Shown here piece by piece: positions 28,227 through 36,886 of a stretch of DNA of 64,000 nucleotides. The position numbers were made by a program, and so were the translations under genes. This stretch comes from Pontixanthobacter gangjinensis (GTDB lineage Bacteria; Pseudomonadota; Alphaproteobacteria; Sphingomonadales; Sphingomonadaceae). The notes below the pieces were generated by a model. The model worked only from the letters and a program-made list of their open reading frames with translations. It had not been told where the DNA came from and ran no database searches. The DNA lies in the NCBI RefSeq assembly GCF_009827545.1, contig NZ_WTYS01000001.1, forward strand, positions 2,629,772 through 2,693,771. The letters run 5' to 3'. Numbering within the stretch: the stretch's first letter is position 1; each line of letters starts with the position of its first letter.

Positions 28227-28631
28227 TTAGAGATCTTGGCCATCGTCAAGATCGCGGACGATCTTGGGGTCGTTGAGCAATTGTTCGATCCGGCTGGCTT
28301 CGTCGAAGCTTTCGTCGGGTTTGAATTGCAGTTTGGGCGCAAATTTCAGGCCTAGGCGCTTGGCGACTTCGCGTTGGAAGAATGCGGTGTTAGTCCGCAG
28401 CGCTTTTAGCACCACGTCCTCATCTTCGCCGAGCAGCGGCTTTACATAGACTTTCGCATTGCGCAGATCGGGCGTCATTCGTACCTCGGTGACGCTGATC
28501 GTGGTCGCTCGTAGCACATCATCATGCGCTTCGCCGCGTGCGAGTAATTCGGACAGGATATGACGCACCCGCTCGCCCACCTTCAGGACGCGGACGGATT
28601 GCTGTTCGGAAGTTGCGGGTTGTCGGGCCAT
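28227..28631 (-). CDS. rbfA: Ribosome-binding factor A
   Basis: A 134-residue KH-like protein that helps 16S rRNA maturation in the small subunit. [38 protein letters not shown] and [36 protein letters not shown] are diagnostic. Its start overlaps the DUF1697 stop. It is the last gene of the rimP-nusA-infB transcript here, and its normal neighbour truB lies about 10.9 kb away. Confidence 0.97.
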   Translation of the reverse strand: MARQPATSEQQSVRVLKVGERVRHILSELLARGEAHDDVLRATTISVTEVRMTPDLRNAKVYVKPLLGEDEDVVLKALRTNTAFFQREVAKRLGLKFAPKLQFKPDESFDEASRIEQLLNDPKIVRDLDDGQDL

Positions 28632-29176
28632 CAGGCGTCCAGTTCATCCATTTTGGCGAGAATTCGCTTCATGCTGCGCATATTACGCGCCGTGCCGGAT
28701 AATCCAAGCCGCCGCTGAATGAAGTCACCGGTCAGCTTGCTGCGTGCCACGCCATCGGCATAATCGACATGCAGCGCCTTGGTCCCCGCGGCGATCCGCT
28801 CGTTCCCACGACCTTCATGATCGATAACCAGCGATTTTACGGCGAATTCACCCGGCTCGTCCGCCAGAAACATGGTGTGGACGAAATTGTCTTCACCATC
28901 TTCGGCAAACGGGTTTTCGGCGATTGTCGCAGCGAGTTCATCGCGCGTTCGCACGGCGACGAAGCTTTCGATGTCAAATTCCTCGTTTACCGTCCAAGCA
29001 AGCTTTTCGGCGATCCCTTCGGATGGCCCCTCGGCATGGGTGAATAACACATTTCCGCTGGCGACCACTGTTTCTACATCGTCAAAATCTTCGTAGCGCA
29101 GCACACGGCGCAAATCTTCCATCAGCAAGCGGTTGCCGCCGACATTGATGCTGCCAAGGAACGCGACATAGCGCAT
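28631..29176 (-). CDS. DUF1697 family protein
   Basis: A 181-residue DUF1697 protein: the start [19 protein letters not shown], the [18 protein letters not shown] segment and the ending [19 protein letters not shown] are all typical. The function is unknown. It abuts both neighbours: its start shares bases with the thioesterase stop, and its stop shares bases with the rbfA start. This implies it is translated as part of the infB-rbfA operon. Confidence 0.9.
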   Translation of the reverse strand: MRYVAFLGSINVGGNRLLMEDLRRVLRYEDFDDVETVVASGNVLFTHAEGPSEGIAEKLAWTVNEEFDIESFVAVRTRDELAATIAENPFAEDGEDNFVHTMFLADEPGEFAVKSLVIDHEGRGNERIAAGTKALHVDYADGVARSKLTGDFIQRRLGLSGTARNMRSMKRILAKMDELDA

Positions 29177-29586
29177 TAGGCTGTCATCCCGGGATTTTGC
29201 GTCGGAATACAGGTCGAGGTTGCGCGGGCCAGAATGGTGCCGTCTATCTCCTTAAGCTCGGCAGCGAGGAACAGCACGCGCTTGCCGGCCTTCACCACGC
29301 GGCCTTCGGCAACGATTGGACCTTGGCGAACGGGCCGTAGCAGCGAGAAATTGACGTCGAGCATTAGCGGAGAGAATTGCCCTCCGGTCGAGTAGGTGTA
29401 AGCCCAGCCCATCGCCTCATCGAGGAATCCGGCGACCAAACCGCCCTGCACGCTGCCGCGCGGGGTGATGAAGCTTTCAGGTGCAGTGAAGTTCATGGTG
29501 ATGGTATCGGTGTCTTTGTCGAAAGACACAAATTCCGCGCTCATAAGTTCGGCATGCGGCCACGCTTTTTTCATGAAATCCATCAT
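29176..29586 (-). CDS. PaaI-type hotdog thioesterase (copy 2)
   Basis: A 136-residue hotdog-fold protein. SFITPRGSVQGGLVAGFLDEAMGWAYTY carries the Gly-Gly and Asp/Glu positions used by PaaI-like acyl-CoA thioesterases. The substrate is unknown. It is clearly related to the next upstream gene: both begin with KKAWPHAELMSAEFVSFD-like or RSPSAKLMGSEFVSFD-like segments and share the P-R-G-VQGGL motif. The two overlap by 4 bases. Confidence 0.88.
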   Translation of the reverse strand: MMDFMKKAWPHAELMSAEFVSFDKDTDTITMNFTAPESFITPRGSVQGGLVAGFLDEAMGWAYTYSTGGQFSPLMLDVNFSLLRPVRQGPIVAEGRVVKAGKRVLFLAAELKEIDGTILARATSTCIPTQNPGMTA

Positions 29587-30014
29587 TGCTTCTCCGCGCC
29601 TGCAGAGGGCACGGGCGTAGGAATAGCGGTGGAAGTCGCGCGGGCCAGCAGATTGCCATCCTTGTCGAACAATTCACCCTCCAAAAACGCCACGCGGCGA
29701 CCGGAGCGGATAACCCGCCCTTTGGCTGTGATCGTTTCAAGCGGGACCATCCGGCAAAACGTCATGCTGAGATCAAGGTTGAGCGGCAGCAATTCGCCTC
29801 CCGTTACCGCGAGCAAAGCCGTGCCCATTACCTCGTCCAGAAACCCGCCGATAAGCCCGCCCTGCACCGCCCCGCGCGGTGACGCGAAGGATGGCGGCGG
29901 GGTGTAACTGACAGTCACGGTCGCAGTTTCAGCGTCAAAAGAAACAAACTCCGACCCCATCAGCTTGGCCGATGGGGATCGTTGCTTGGTAAAAATGGGC
30001 GCTTCTTCTGTCAC
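29583..30014 (-). CDS. PaaI-type hotdog thioesterase (copy 1)
   Basis: A 143-residue hotdog thioesterase with SFASPRGAVQGGLIGGFLDEVMGTALLA as the active-site helix region. It is a tandem paralogue of the downstream gene and lies only 12 bases after infB. Placement of acyl-CoA thioesterases inside the infB-rbfA operon is unusual and probably reflects gene insertion; a role in translation is not implied. Confidence 0.88.
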   Translation of the reverse strand: MTEEAPIFTKQRSPSAKLMGSEFVSFDAETATVTVSYTPPPSFASPRGAVQGGLIGGFLDEVMGTALLAVTGGELLPLNLDLSMTFCRMVPLETITAKGRVIRSGRRVAFLEGELFDKDGNLLARATSTAIPTPVPSAGAEKQ

Positions 30015-30026
30015 TCGAATCCCCGA

Positions 30027-32591
30027 TTAAAGAACCCGCTCACGCTCCTCGATTTCGAAGACTTCGAGGCTGTCGCCCGGTTTCACATCATTCGTGTCTT
30101 CCAGAACCACGCCGCATTCGAGGCCGGTGCGGACTTCATCCACATCGTCTTTGAAGCGCCGCAGCGAAGCGATAGTCGTTGCCGAGACAATGACATCGTC
30201 GCGGGTAAGGCGTGCAAACAGGCCTTTGCGCAAGACGCCTTCGGTGACCATGAGGCCAGCGGCTTTGTCCTTCTTGCCCGATTTGAAGACTTCTTTGACT
30301 TCGGCGCGACCAACAACGTGCTCGATCTTTTCCGGACCAAGTTCGCCAGCCATTTCCTTGGCGATCTCGTCGGTCAGATGATAGATTACGTCGAAATATT
30401 TCATCTCGACGCCGTCACGCTTGACCAATTCGCGCGCTTTCGGATTTGGACGAACGCCAAAGCCTATAATCGGCGCGTTCGAGGCTGCCGCCAAAGTCAC
30501 GTCGCTTTCGGTGATCGCACCCACGCCTGCATGCAGCACGCGGACCTTGATCAGATCATTGCCCAGATTGTGCAATGCAGTGACAATTGCTTGGACACTG
30601 CCCTGCACATCGGCTTTCACCAATACAGGGAATTCGACCAGATTGCTTTGCAAATTGGTGAACATCGTATCAAAGTTGGTCGGAGCCAGCGCGGTCCGCT
30701 GCTCGGTCGCTTTTTCGCGGCGATATTGGGCCACTTCGCGAGCGCGCTGTTCGTTCTCGACAACGGTCAATTGCTCGCCTGCACCCGGCACGCCGCCAAG
30801 GCCCAGAACTTCAACCGGCATTGACGGGCCAGCTTCCTTGATCTGCTTGCCTTGGTCATTGACGATTGCACGAACCTTGCCGCTTTCGGTGCCGACCACA
30901 AATGTGTCGCCGCGTTTTAGCGTACCGCGTGTAACCAGCACAGTAGCGACTGGGCCGCGGCCCTTGTCCAATTGCGCCTCGATCACAGTCGCATCGGCGA
31001 AACGATCCGGATTGGCTTTCAGCTCAAGCAATTCAGCCTGAAGCGAAATCTTTTCGATCAGTTCGTCCAGATTGGTGCCTTCCTTGGCTGAAATCTCGAC
31101 ATCCTGCACTTCACCCGACATCGATTCCACGATGACTTCATGTTCAAGCAGACGTTCGCGGATTTTCTGCGGGTTCGCTTCCGGCTTATCCATCTTGTTG
31201 ATCGCCACAATCATCGGCACACCAGCCGCCTGAGTGTGCTTAATCGCTTCGATGGTTTGCGGCATAATGCCATCATCGGCAGCCACCACCAGCACAACGA
31301 TATCGGTGACATTGGCACCGCGTTGACGCATTTCGGTGAAGGCAGCGTGGCCAGGCGTATCCAGGAACGTGATCTTGGTCTTGTCCTTGGTTTCAATCTG
31401 GTAAGAACCGATATGCTGGGTAATACCGCCAGCTTCGCCCTTGGTCACATTGGTCCCGCGCAGCGCATCGAGCAGGCTGGTTTTGCCGTGATCGACATGA
31501 CCCATAATGGTGACCACCGCCGGACGCGGTTTCAGCGTTTCTTCGGGATCGACATCCTGCTCGACCTTGATTTCGACATCATCGGCCGAAACACGCTCGA
31601 TATTGTGGCCGAATTCCTCGACCAGCAATTCTGCAGTGTCCTGATCAATCGTCTGGTTGACGGTGACCATCATATCCATGTTGAACAACGCCTTGACCAG
31701 CTGGGCACCCTTTTCACCCATCCGTTTGGCCAATTCGCCAACGGTAATCGCTTCGGGCACCTTAACATCGCGCACTTGCTTCTCGCGCGGTTTGCTAGAG
31801 CCACCGCCTTGTTCACGGCGTTCTTTCTCACGCGCACGTTTGAGCGCGGCGAGGCTGCGGGCGCGGCGGCCTTCATCCTCGTTTAGTGCCTTGGTAACGC
31901 TTAGCTTGCCCGAGCGGCGTTTGTCGGTTTCGCTGCCTTTGGTCTGGCGTTCTTCTTTTTTCTTCTTTTCAGGACGCTTAGGCTCAGGCCGTGCAACCGG
32001 GGTAAACCGGCGTGCAGCCGGCGCAGGTGCGGCTTTTTCTTCGGTCGCAGCCGCTTCAGTAGCGGGCTGTTCGGTAGCCGGAGTTTCGGACGCTTCCTCA
32101 GCCACTGTTTCAGCGGGTTTTTCAGCAGGCGCATCGGCTTCCTTCGCAGGAGCTTTCGCTTCTTCCTTTTCCTTCGCGAGGTTTTCTTCTGCGCGCTTCT
32201 TCTCGTCTTCGAGACTCTGCTGCTTCAGCTCTTCTTCACGGCGTGCGGAAGCTTCCGTTGCACGTAGGCGTGCTTCCTCGGCTTCACGCTGGAGGCGCGC
32301 AACCCGTTCTTGCGGAGTCTCGCTGGAGTCAGCGACTTTCCGCTTGGGTGCTTCCTTCTTGGGCGCAGGAGGAGGCGGAGGAGCCGCAACCGGCTCAGGC
32401 GCAGGTGCCGGCGCAGGCGTAGCCGTAGGCTCTTCGCCCGGCTTCACCAGCTTACGGCGCCGCTTTACTTCAACCGTGACTTTATTCGTCCGGCCATGAC
32501 TGAAAGTCTGTTTGACTTCGCCGCCGCCAGCCGCCGTCTTTAGCCCAAGGGGCTTGCGGGTACGGGTCGGTTTGTTGTCTTCGTCGCTCAT
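30027..32591 (-). CDS. infB: Translation initiation factor IF-2
   Basis: An 854-residue IF-2 that places fMet-tRNA on the ribosome. The first about 350 residues are a long disordered, Ala/Glu/Lys/Pro-rich region with an IF2-associated segment; the G domain begins near residue 361 with GHVDHGKT, then DTPGHAAF and NKMD. Domains II-IV follow and end in LEVFEIEERERVL. It is the fourth gene of the rimP-nusA-ylxR-infB set, 25 bases after the ylxR-like gene. Confidence 0.98.
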   Translation of the reverse strand: MSDEDNKPTRTRKPLGLKTAAGGGEVKQTFSHGRTNKVTVEVKRRRKLVKPGEEPTATPAPAPAPEPVAAPPPPPAPKKEAPKRKVADSSETPQERVARLQREAEEARLRATEASARREEELKQQSLEDEKKRAEENLAKEKEEAKAPAKEADAPAEKPAETVAEEASETPATEQPATEAAATEEKAAPAPAARRFTPVARPEPKRPEKKKKEERQTKGSETDKRRSGKLSVTKALNEDEGRRARSLAALKRAREKERREQGGGSSKPREKQVRDVKVPEAITVGELAKRMGEKGAQLVKALFNMDMMVTVNQTIDQDTAELLVEEFGHNIERVSADDVEIKVEQDVDPEETLKPRPAVVTIMGHVDHGKTSLLDALRGTNVTKGEAGGITQHIGSYQIETKDKTKITFLDTPGHAAFTEMRQRGANVTDIVVLVVAADDGIMPQTIEAIKHTQAAGVPMIVAINKMDKPEANPQKIRERLLEHEVIVESMSGEVQDVEISAKEGTNLDELIEKISLQAELLELKANPDRFADATVIEAQLDKGRGPVATVLVTRGTLKRGDTFVVGTESGKVRAIVNDQGKQIKEAGPSMPVEVLGLGGVPGAGEQLTVVENEQRAREVAQYRREKATEQRTALAPTNFDTMFTNLQSNLVEFPVLVKADVQGSVQAIVTALHNLGNDLIKVRVLHAGVGAITESDVTLAAASNAPIIGFGVRPNPKARELVKRDGVEMKYFDVIYHLTDEIAKEMAGELGPEKIEHVVGRAEVKEVFKSGKKDKAAGLMVTEGVLRKGLFARLTRDDVIVSATTIASLRRFKDDVDEVRTGLECGVVLEDTNDVKPGDSLEVFEIEERERVL

Positions 32592-32616
32592 AAAGCTCGT
32601 CTCAGTCCTTCAAATT

Positions 32617-33375
32617 TCAATTCGTCGTCACGGCATCTTGGCGCGGCGCATCATGTGCCTCGCCATCTTGTAGTAGGGGCACATCCGCCCGTAGGAAATG
32701 CATAAGGCGCGCCAGGACCGATTGGACCCGCTCGGCTGATGAATCATCCGCCAGCGCCATGTGAACGACATTCTCACGGCCCAATGCCACAGACAGGGCG
32801 GCCCGGTCCAGTGGCAAGGTTACGCCGCGTTCACCCGATCCTTCGGTTTCACGTCCCACACGCCAGGATTGGTCCAACTTCTTGCGGCCATCCTCGCTTG
32901 AGTCATTAGCGTGCAGCAGCAATGCCACACGGCCAGACCGCGCCTGTTCGGTAATACGGTCCGATCCTAAGATCAGCCTTCCCGCGCGCATTTCAAGTCC
33001 CAGCCGGTCCAACATGACGCGGATTAACGCGCTTTCGATAAGGTCGGGCAGATTGTCGGGCACATTCAGTTTTGTACCTTTGAATGCCCGCGCCAGCGCA
33101 CCGCGCAATTTGCCCTTTTGCAGCGCGATCTCCAACTCCGCCCTCGTCACGCCCAGCCACGCACCGCGCCCCGGGGCCCGCGCCAATGCGTCGGGCATCA
33201 CATCATGCGACCCATCATCCTTGGCAGGTGATATGGCGAGACGGATTAGGCTGTCTCTCGGGGTAATCTCCCCGGACAGAATACAGCGCCGTTCGGGTGC
33301 GGAGGCCTTGTGCCCTCGCCCCGATACGGTTTCAGAGATGTCGGAAGCTACAGGCTCATTGTGTGGAGTCCGCAT
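32617..33375 (-). CDS. YlxR-type RNA-binding protein with L7Ae-like C-terminal part
   Basis: A 252-residue protein. The N-terminal YlxR (DUF448) domain has RRCILSGEITPRDSLIRLAI and APGRGAWLGVTRAELE. The second half (SALIRVMLDRLGLEMRAGRLILGSDRITEQAR and VALLLHANDSSEDGRKKL) resembles the L7Ae/L30e fold. The fused form is common in alphaproteobacteria. The YlxR domain is thought to bind RNA or regulate transcription. It overlaps the nusA end by 20 bases. Confidence 0.9.
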   Translation of the reverse strand: MRTPHNEPVASDISETVSGRGHKASAPERRCILSGEITPRDSLIRLAISPAKDDGSHDVMPDALARAPGRGAWLGVTRAELEIALQKGKLRGALARAFKGTKLNVPDNLPDLIESALIRVMLDRLGLEMRAGRLILGSDRITEQARSGRVALLLHANDSSEDGRKKLDQSWRVGRETEGSGERGVTLPLDRAALSVALGRENVVHMALADDSSAERVQSVLARLMHFLRADVPLLQDGEAHDAPRQDAVTTN

Positions 33376-35032
33376 CAGCGGCCTCCTGTGTGTCGGGCTC
33401 GGCAGCGGAAGCGGCTGGAGCAGCCGGTTCCTCGTCTTCGAACCAATGCGCGCGGGCAGCCATAATAATCTCGTTGCCCTGTTCTTCGGTCAGGCCATAT
33501 TCGCCCAGCACGCCGCCTTTGTCCTCTGCGCGCTTCGACTGAACGTCGGCACGCAAACGGGGGCCATCGGCGGGATTCTGGCGACGCTTTGGCGCTTCGC
33601 GCTTTTTGGCAATCAACTCGTCGGTGGCCAGATCGGCCAGATCGTCGAGTGTCTTGATGTCCGCCTTGCCCAGCACTACCAGCATCTGCTCGGTCAGGTG
33701 AGGCATTTCAGCCAACGCATCTTCAACGCCCATTTCACGGCGCTCTGTGCGGGCAGCGGCTTCGTGACGTTCGATCGCCTCAAGCGCACGGCTTTGCAAT
33801 TCTTCGGCAAGGTCTTCGTCGAAACCTTCGATTGCACCGAGTTCTGCCAGCTCCACATAGGCAACTTCTTCCAACTCGGCAAAACCTTCGGCAACCAGCA
33901 GCTGCGACAGCGTTTCATCAACGTCGAGTTCTTCTTCGAACATCTTCGAACGTTCGGCGAATTCTTTCTGACGCTTCTCGGACGCTTCTTCCTCGGTCAT
34001 GATATCGATCTGGTGGCCGGTCAGCTGACTGGCGAGACGGACATTCTGGCCGCGGCGGCCAATAGCGAGCGACAGCTGATCATCCGGGACGACAACTTCG
34101 ATGCGGCCTTCATCCTCGTCGAGAACAACGCGGGCAACGGTCGCAGGCTGGAGCGCGTTGACCACGAAGGTCGCAGTGTCTTCCGACCATGGAATGATGT
34201 CGATCTTCTCGCCCTGCAATTCCTGCACGACGGCTTGAACACGGCTACCCTTCATACCGACGCAGGCACCGACCGGGTCGATGCTGCTGTCGTGGCTGAT
34301 AACGCCAATTTTGGCACGGCTGCCGGGATCGCGTGCGGCGGCTTTGATTTCGATAATGCCGTCGTAGATTTCAGGCACTTCCTGCGCGAATAATTTACGC
34401 ATGAATTCGGGCGCAGCGCGGCTCAAGAAGATCTGTGGACCGCGATTGTTGCGCTCAACCTTGGTGATGAGCGCGCGGACGCGCTCGCCAACACGTGCGG
34501 CTTCGCGCGGAATTTGCTGGTCGCGGCGGATGACACCTTCTGCACGGCCGAGGTTGACGATCACATGGCCAAATTCGACCGATTTGATAACGCCGGTGAT
34601 GACTTCATCAGTGCGGTCTTTAAACTCTTCATACTGACGTTCACGCTCGGCATCGCGGACCTTCTGGAAGATCACTTGCTTGGCAGATTGCGCGTCGATG
34701 CGGCCCAGATCAACAGGGGGCAGCGGATCGACAATAAAATCACCGATTTTCGCATCGGCTTCCAGCTTTTGCGCAGCCTTCAGATCTACTTGCTTGAAGT
34801 AATCTTCGACTTCCTCAACTACCTCAACCACACGCCACAAGCGCAAATCGCCCGTCATCGGGTCAAGCTTGGCGCGAATGTCATTTTCAGCACCATAGCG
34901 GTTGCGCGCGCTTTTCTGGATTGCCTCTTCCATCGCTTCGATGACGATCGATTTGTCGATCATCTTTTCGGTCGCAACAGCGTTCGCAATCGCGATCAGC
35001 TCGGCTTTATTGGCGGAAATTGCACTGGCCAT
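33356..35032 (-). CDS. nusA: Transcription termination/antitermination factor NusA
   Basis: A 558-residue NusA. An N-terminal polymerase-binding domain (to about 130) is followed by an S1 domain (GVIKSVEFGHVIVNLGRAEGVI), two KH domains (DPVGACVGMKGSRVQAVVQELQGEKIDI and LAIGRRGQNVRLASQLTGH) and C-terminal acidic and HhH-like repeats. It regulates pausing and antitermination. Its start overlaps the rimP stop in an ATGA-type join. Confidence 0.98.
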   Translation of the reverse strand: MASAISANKAELIAIANAVATEKMIDKSIVIEAMEEAIQKSARNRYGAENDIRAKLDPMTGDLRLWRVVEVVEEVEDYFKQVDLKAAQKLEADAKIGDFIVDPLPPVDLGRIDAQSAKQVIFQKVRDAERERQYEEFKDRTDEVITGVIKSVEFGHVIVNLGRAEGVIRRDQQIPREAARVGERVRALITKVERNNRGPQIFLSRAAPEFMRKLFAQEVPEIYDGIIEIKAAARDPGSRAKIGVISHDSSIDPVGACVGMKGSRVQAVVQELQGEKIDIIPWSEDTATFVVNALQPATVARVVLDEDEGRIEVVVPDDQLSLAIGRRGQNVRLASQLTGHQIDIMTEEEASEKRQKEFAERSKMFEEELDVDETLSQLLVAEGFAELEEVAYVELAELGAIEGFDEDLAEELQSRALEAIERHEAAARTERREMGVEDALAEMPHLTEQMLVVLGKADIKTLDDLADLATDELIAKKREAPKRRQNPADGPRLRADVQSKRAEDKGGVLGEYGLTEEQGNEIIMAARAHWFEDEEPAAPAASAAEPDTQEAADADSTQ

Positions 35033-35619
35033 TAGTCGTCAGCCTTCTCTTCATCGTTAGGTTCGTCGGTGGTGATTTCATCCGCGCCGCTGGTATCCAA
35101 CGGCTTGGTCGCGGCAATCAACTCGTCCGTCAGGACCAGTTTTGCCGAATGGAGTGAACCGAACGGAAAAGATACCGTCCCGGCCCGGTTATCTTCAACC
35201 GTAATAATCTCTGTGCCAGCATTGCCATCAATACCGGTCAATTTCCCGCGAATATTGCGCAGGCCATCAACCTTCTCGGTCAACGACACTTTAACCGCGT
35301 GCCCGGCCCATTTGGTAAAATCTTTCACTCGGGTGAGCGGCCGGTCGATTCCCGGCGAACTTACCTCAAGGTGATAGGCCCCCTCAATCAGCATATCGCC
35401 CTGCTCTTCCAGTGCGTCGATTTTCTCGGACACGGCGCGGGAAAGCGCAGCACATTGTTCGATGACCAGCTGACCCGTCGCGGGGTCTTCCGCCATAATC
35501 TGCAAGGCGCGGTCGCCGTCGCCGGCTTCTGAGGAAATCATCACCACGCGCACAAGATCAAAGCCGAGCGCCTGCGCTTCGGGTTCGATAATCTGTGTCA
35601 GGCGAGCCAGATCGGCCAT
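35032..35619 (-). CDS. rimP: Ribosome maturation factor RimP
   Basis: A 195-residue RimP required for 30S assembly. The start DLARLTQIIEPEAQALGFDLVRV, the central CAALSRAVSEKIDALEE and the YHLEVSSPGIDRPLTRVKDF motif are diagnostic. The tail is acidic. It is first in the rimP-nusA-ylxR-infB operon, so a promoter should lie in the 280 bases upstream, where I do not see a clear consensus. Confidence 0.96.
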   Translation of the reverse strand: MADLARLTQIIEPEAQALGFDLVRVVMISSEAGDGDRALQIMAEDPATGQLVIEQCAALSRAVSEKIDALEEQGDMLIEGAYHLEVSSPGIDRPLTRVKDFTKWAGHAVKVSLTEKVDGLRNIRGKLTGIDGNAGTEIITVEDNRAGTVSFPFGSLHSAKLVLTDELIAATKPLDTSGADEITTDEPNDEEKADD

Positions 35620-35871
35620 TCGGTCTCCAATATTTGGACATCGGTTGAAGCCAACGGGCTTTGGTGCCAGCCCCTTTCGGCGCCAGCCCTACATTGTCTC
35701 AACGATGTCGGATTGGTGTCCAGATAGGCGAGAGGATCGCCAAGCGCAAGGATCAATCTGTAATTTTGAGATACTCCGCGTCTATGCCGTCAGGAACGCC
35801 GCAAGGTTATTGGCAATAATGTTCGAAGGGTTTCGCAGAATAAGCATTAAACTTGGCTAAATATGGATTTC

Positions 35872-35909
35872 CTTATAGGCAGATTACTGGCTTATAGGCA
35901 GATTACTGG
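35872..35909. repeat. Perfect 19-bp tandem duplication at a gene end
   Basis: Two identical 19-bp units (35872-35890 and 35891-35909, starting CTTATAGGCAGATTACTGG) lie head to tail. The second includes the stop codon of the downstream exported-protein gene. Nothing similar is seen in the rest of the spacer. Confidence 0.95.
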
Positions 35910-36772
35910 GCGGCCGCAGATCCGCCCGCCACCTCTCGCCCGACCGCCTCTCGCCCGACCGTCCACAAGGCATTGCCTGCAGTGATCGACAGCGGAACAT
36001 TCGCATATTGCGCAACGAAATAGTGAATCTCGTTGGGTTGCCGGTCTAATATATGCGCAAAGCTGTAATCGTCTGGTCCGTTGGTCACATCTTCATTGAT
36101 AATCGGCGCAGCATAGCAGCCCGGCATAAACGCGCGCCCACTGATGACCATATTCTGGTCATTCACCGTCAGCAAATAATGTCCCCCGAGCGGAAATTCA
36201 TAAGGCACCGACTGCGACGACGTAATATAAACCGCAATCTGCCCTTCAGCGTCAGCCGGAAGAGAGATTATATTGGCGCCCCCAGCGCCGCAGAGCGATA
36301 AATTCTCTTTAACGCCTTGCTCCAAAGCTGCCTGACGTGCCGCTGCCTGCTTTTCCAGACTGGCCGAAAGCGGGTGCTGGGTCATATCAGAGTGGACTTC
36401 GGTAGAAATGACGGTCGAACCTTTGACTACCAGCCGGGCAAATTCGAATTTCTTGCCCGATGCTTCAGCGTAATAGACCAGCGCAATCCGGCCATCCGCG
36501 AGTTCCTCGGTCAAATAATCGCGGATTTCGGGATGCTCTCCAAATTTGATCTTGCCGGTCAAGGCATCGGTGCCGTGCCAAGCTGCCTGATCATGCCGGT
36601 AAATTCGCAAGCCGAGCGCTTTGGCCGTTGCATTCGCGGCAGATTGTTCCGCAGTGGGCTCTGCCAATGCGGGAACGGGCGGCGTCGATGCTGGCTCCAC
36701 CGCTTCAGCTTGGGCCGCAACTGATAACGGCCAGGCCGACGACAAAAGCAGAAAGGCAACAAATTTTCGCAA
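35903..36772 (-). CDS. Exported protein of unknown function
   Basis: A 289-residue protein with a signal peptide (cleavage probably after SVAAQA). I do not recognise a family. The mature part has a Pro/Ala stretch, a KFGEHPEIRDYLTEELADGRIALVYYAE segment and two later Cys (SLCGAGG and MPGCYAAP) that could form a disulfide. The C-terminus has a 5-residue repeat (VGREAVGREV) made by a 15-bp tandem duplication at 35932-35961. The next gene upstream on the same strand is a subtilisin-like protease with its own terminator between them. Confidence 0.8.
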   Translation of the reverse strand: MRKFVAFLLLSSAWPLSVAAQAEAVEPASTPPVPALAEPTAEQSAANATAKALGLRIYRHDQAAWHGTDALTGKIKFGEHPEIRDYLTEELADGRIALVYYAEASGKKFEFARLVVKGSTVISTEVHSDMTQHPLSASLEKQAAARQAALEQGVKENLSLCGAGGANIISLPADAEGQIAVYITSSQSVPYEFPLGGHYLLTVNDQNMVISGRAFMPGCYAAPIINEDVTNGPDDYSFAHILDRQPNEIHYFVAQYANVPLSITAGNALWTVGREAVGREVAGGSAAAQ

Positions 36773-36828
36773 GCTAGGGCTCCTTTAGCAATCGAGGTAA
36801 AGTGACAGCACATCGCCCATATGGCAAC

Positions 36829-36860
36829 AAAAAGGGCCCGGCGCGAACCGGACCCTTCTT
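36829..36860 (-). terminator. Intrinsic terminator after the S8 protease
   Basis: On the minus strand, AAGGGTCCGG and CCGGGCCCTT pair around a short TTCGCG loop and are followed by TTTTTG. It lies 27 bases after the protease stop. Confidence 0.85.
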
Positions 36861-36886
36861 GAATTGGTCTGTAAAATTACCGGTGC

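Noticed and set aside
31657-32499. A Ser/Ala/Arg-rich frame antisense to the disordered part of infB
   Set aside because: It is the reverse reading of a Glu/Lys/Ala-rich coding region and has no independent support.
32882-34393. A 503-codon open frame antisense to the ylxR-like gene and nusA
   Set aside because: The frame arises from base composition of the real genes; its protein has no recognisable domain.
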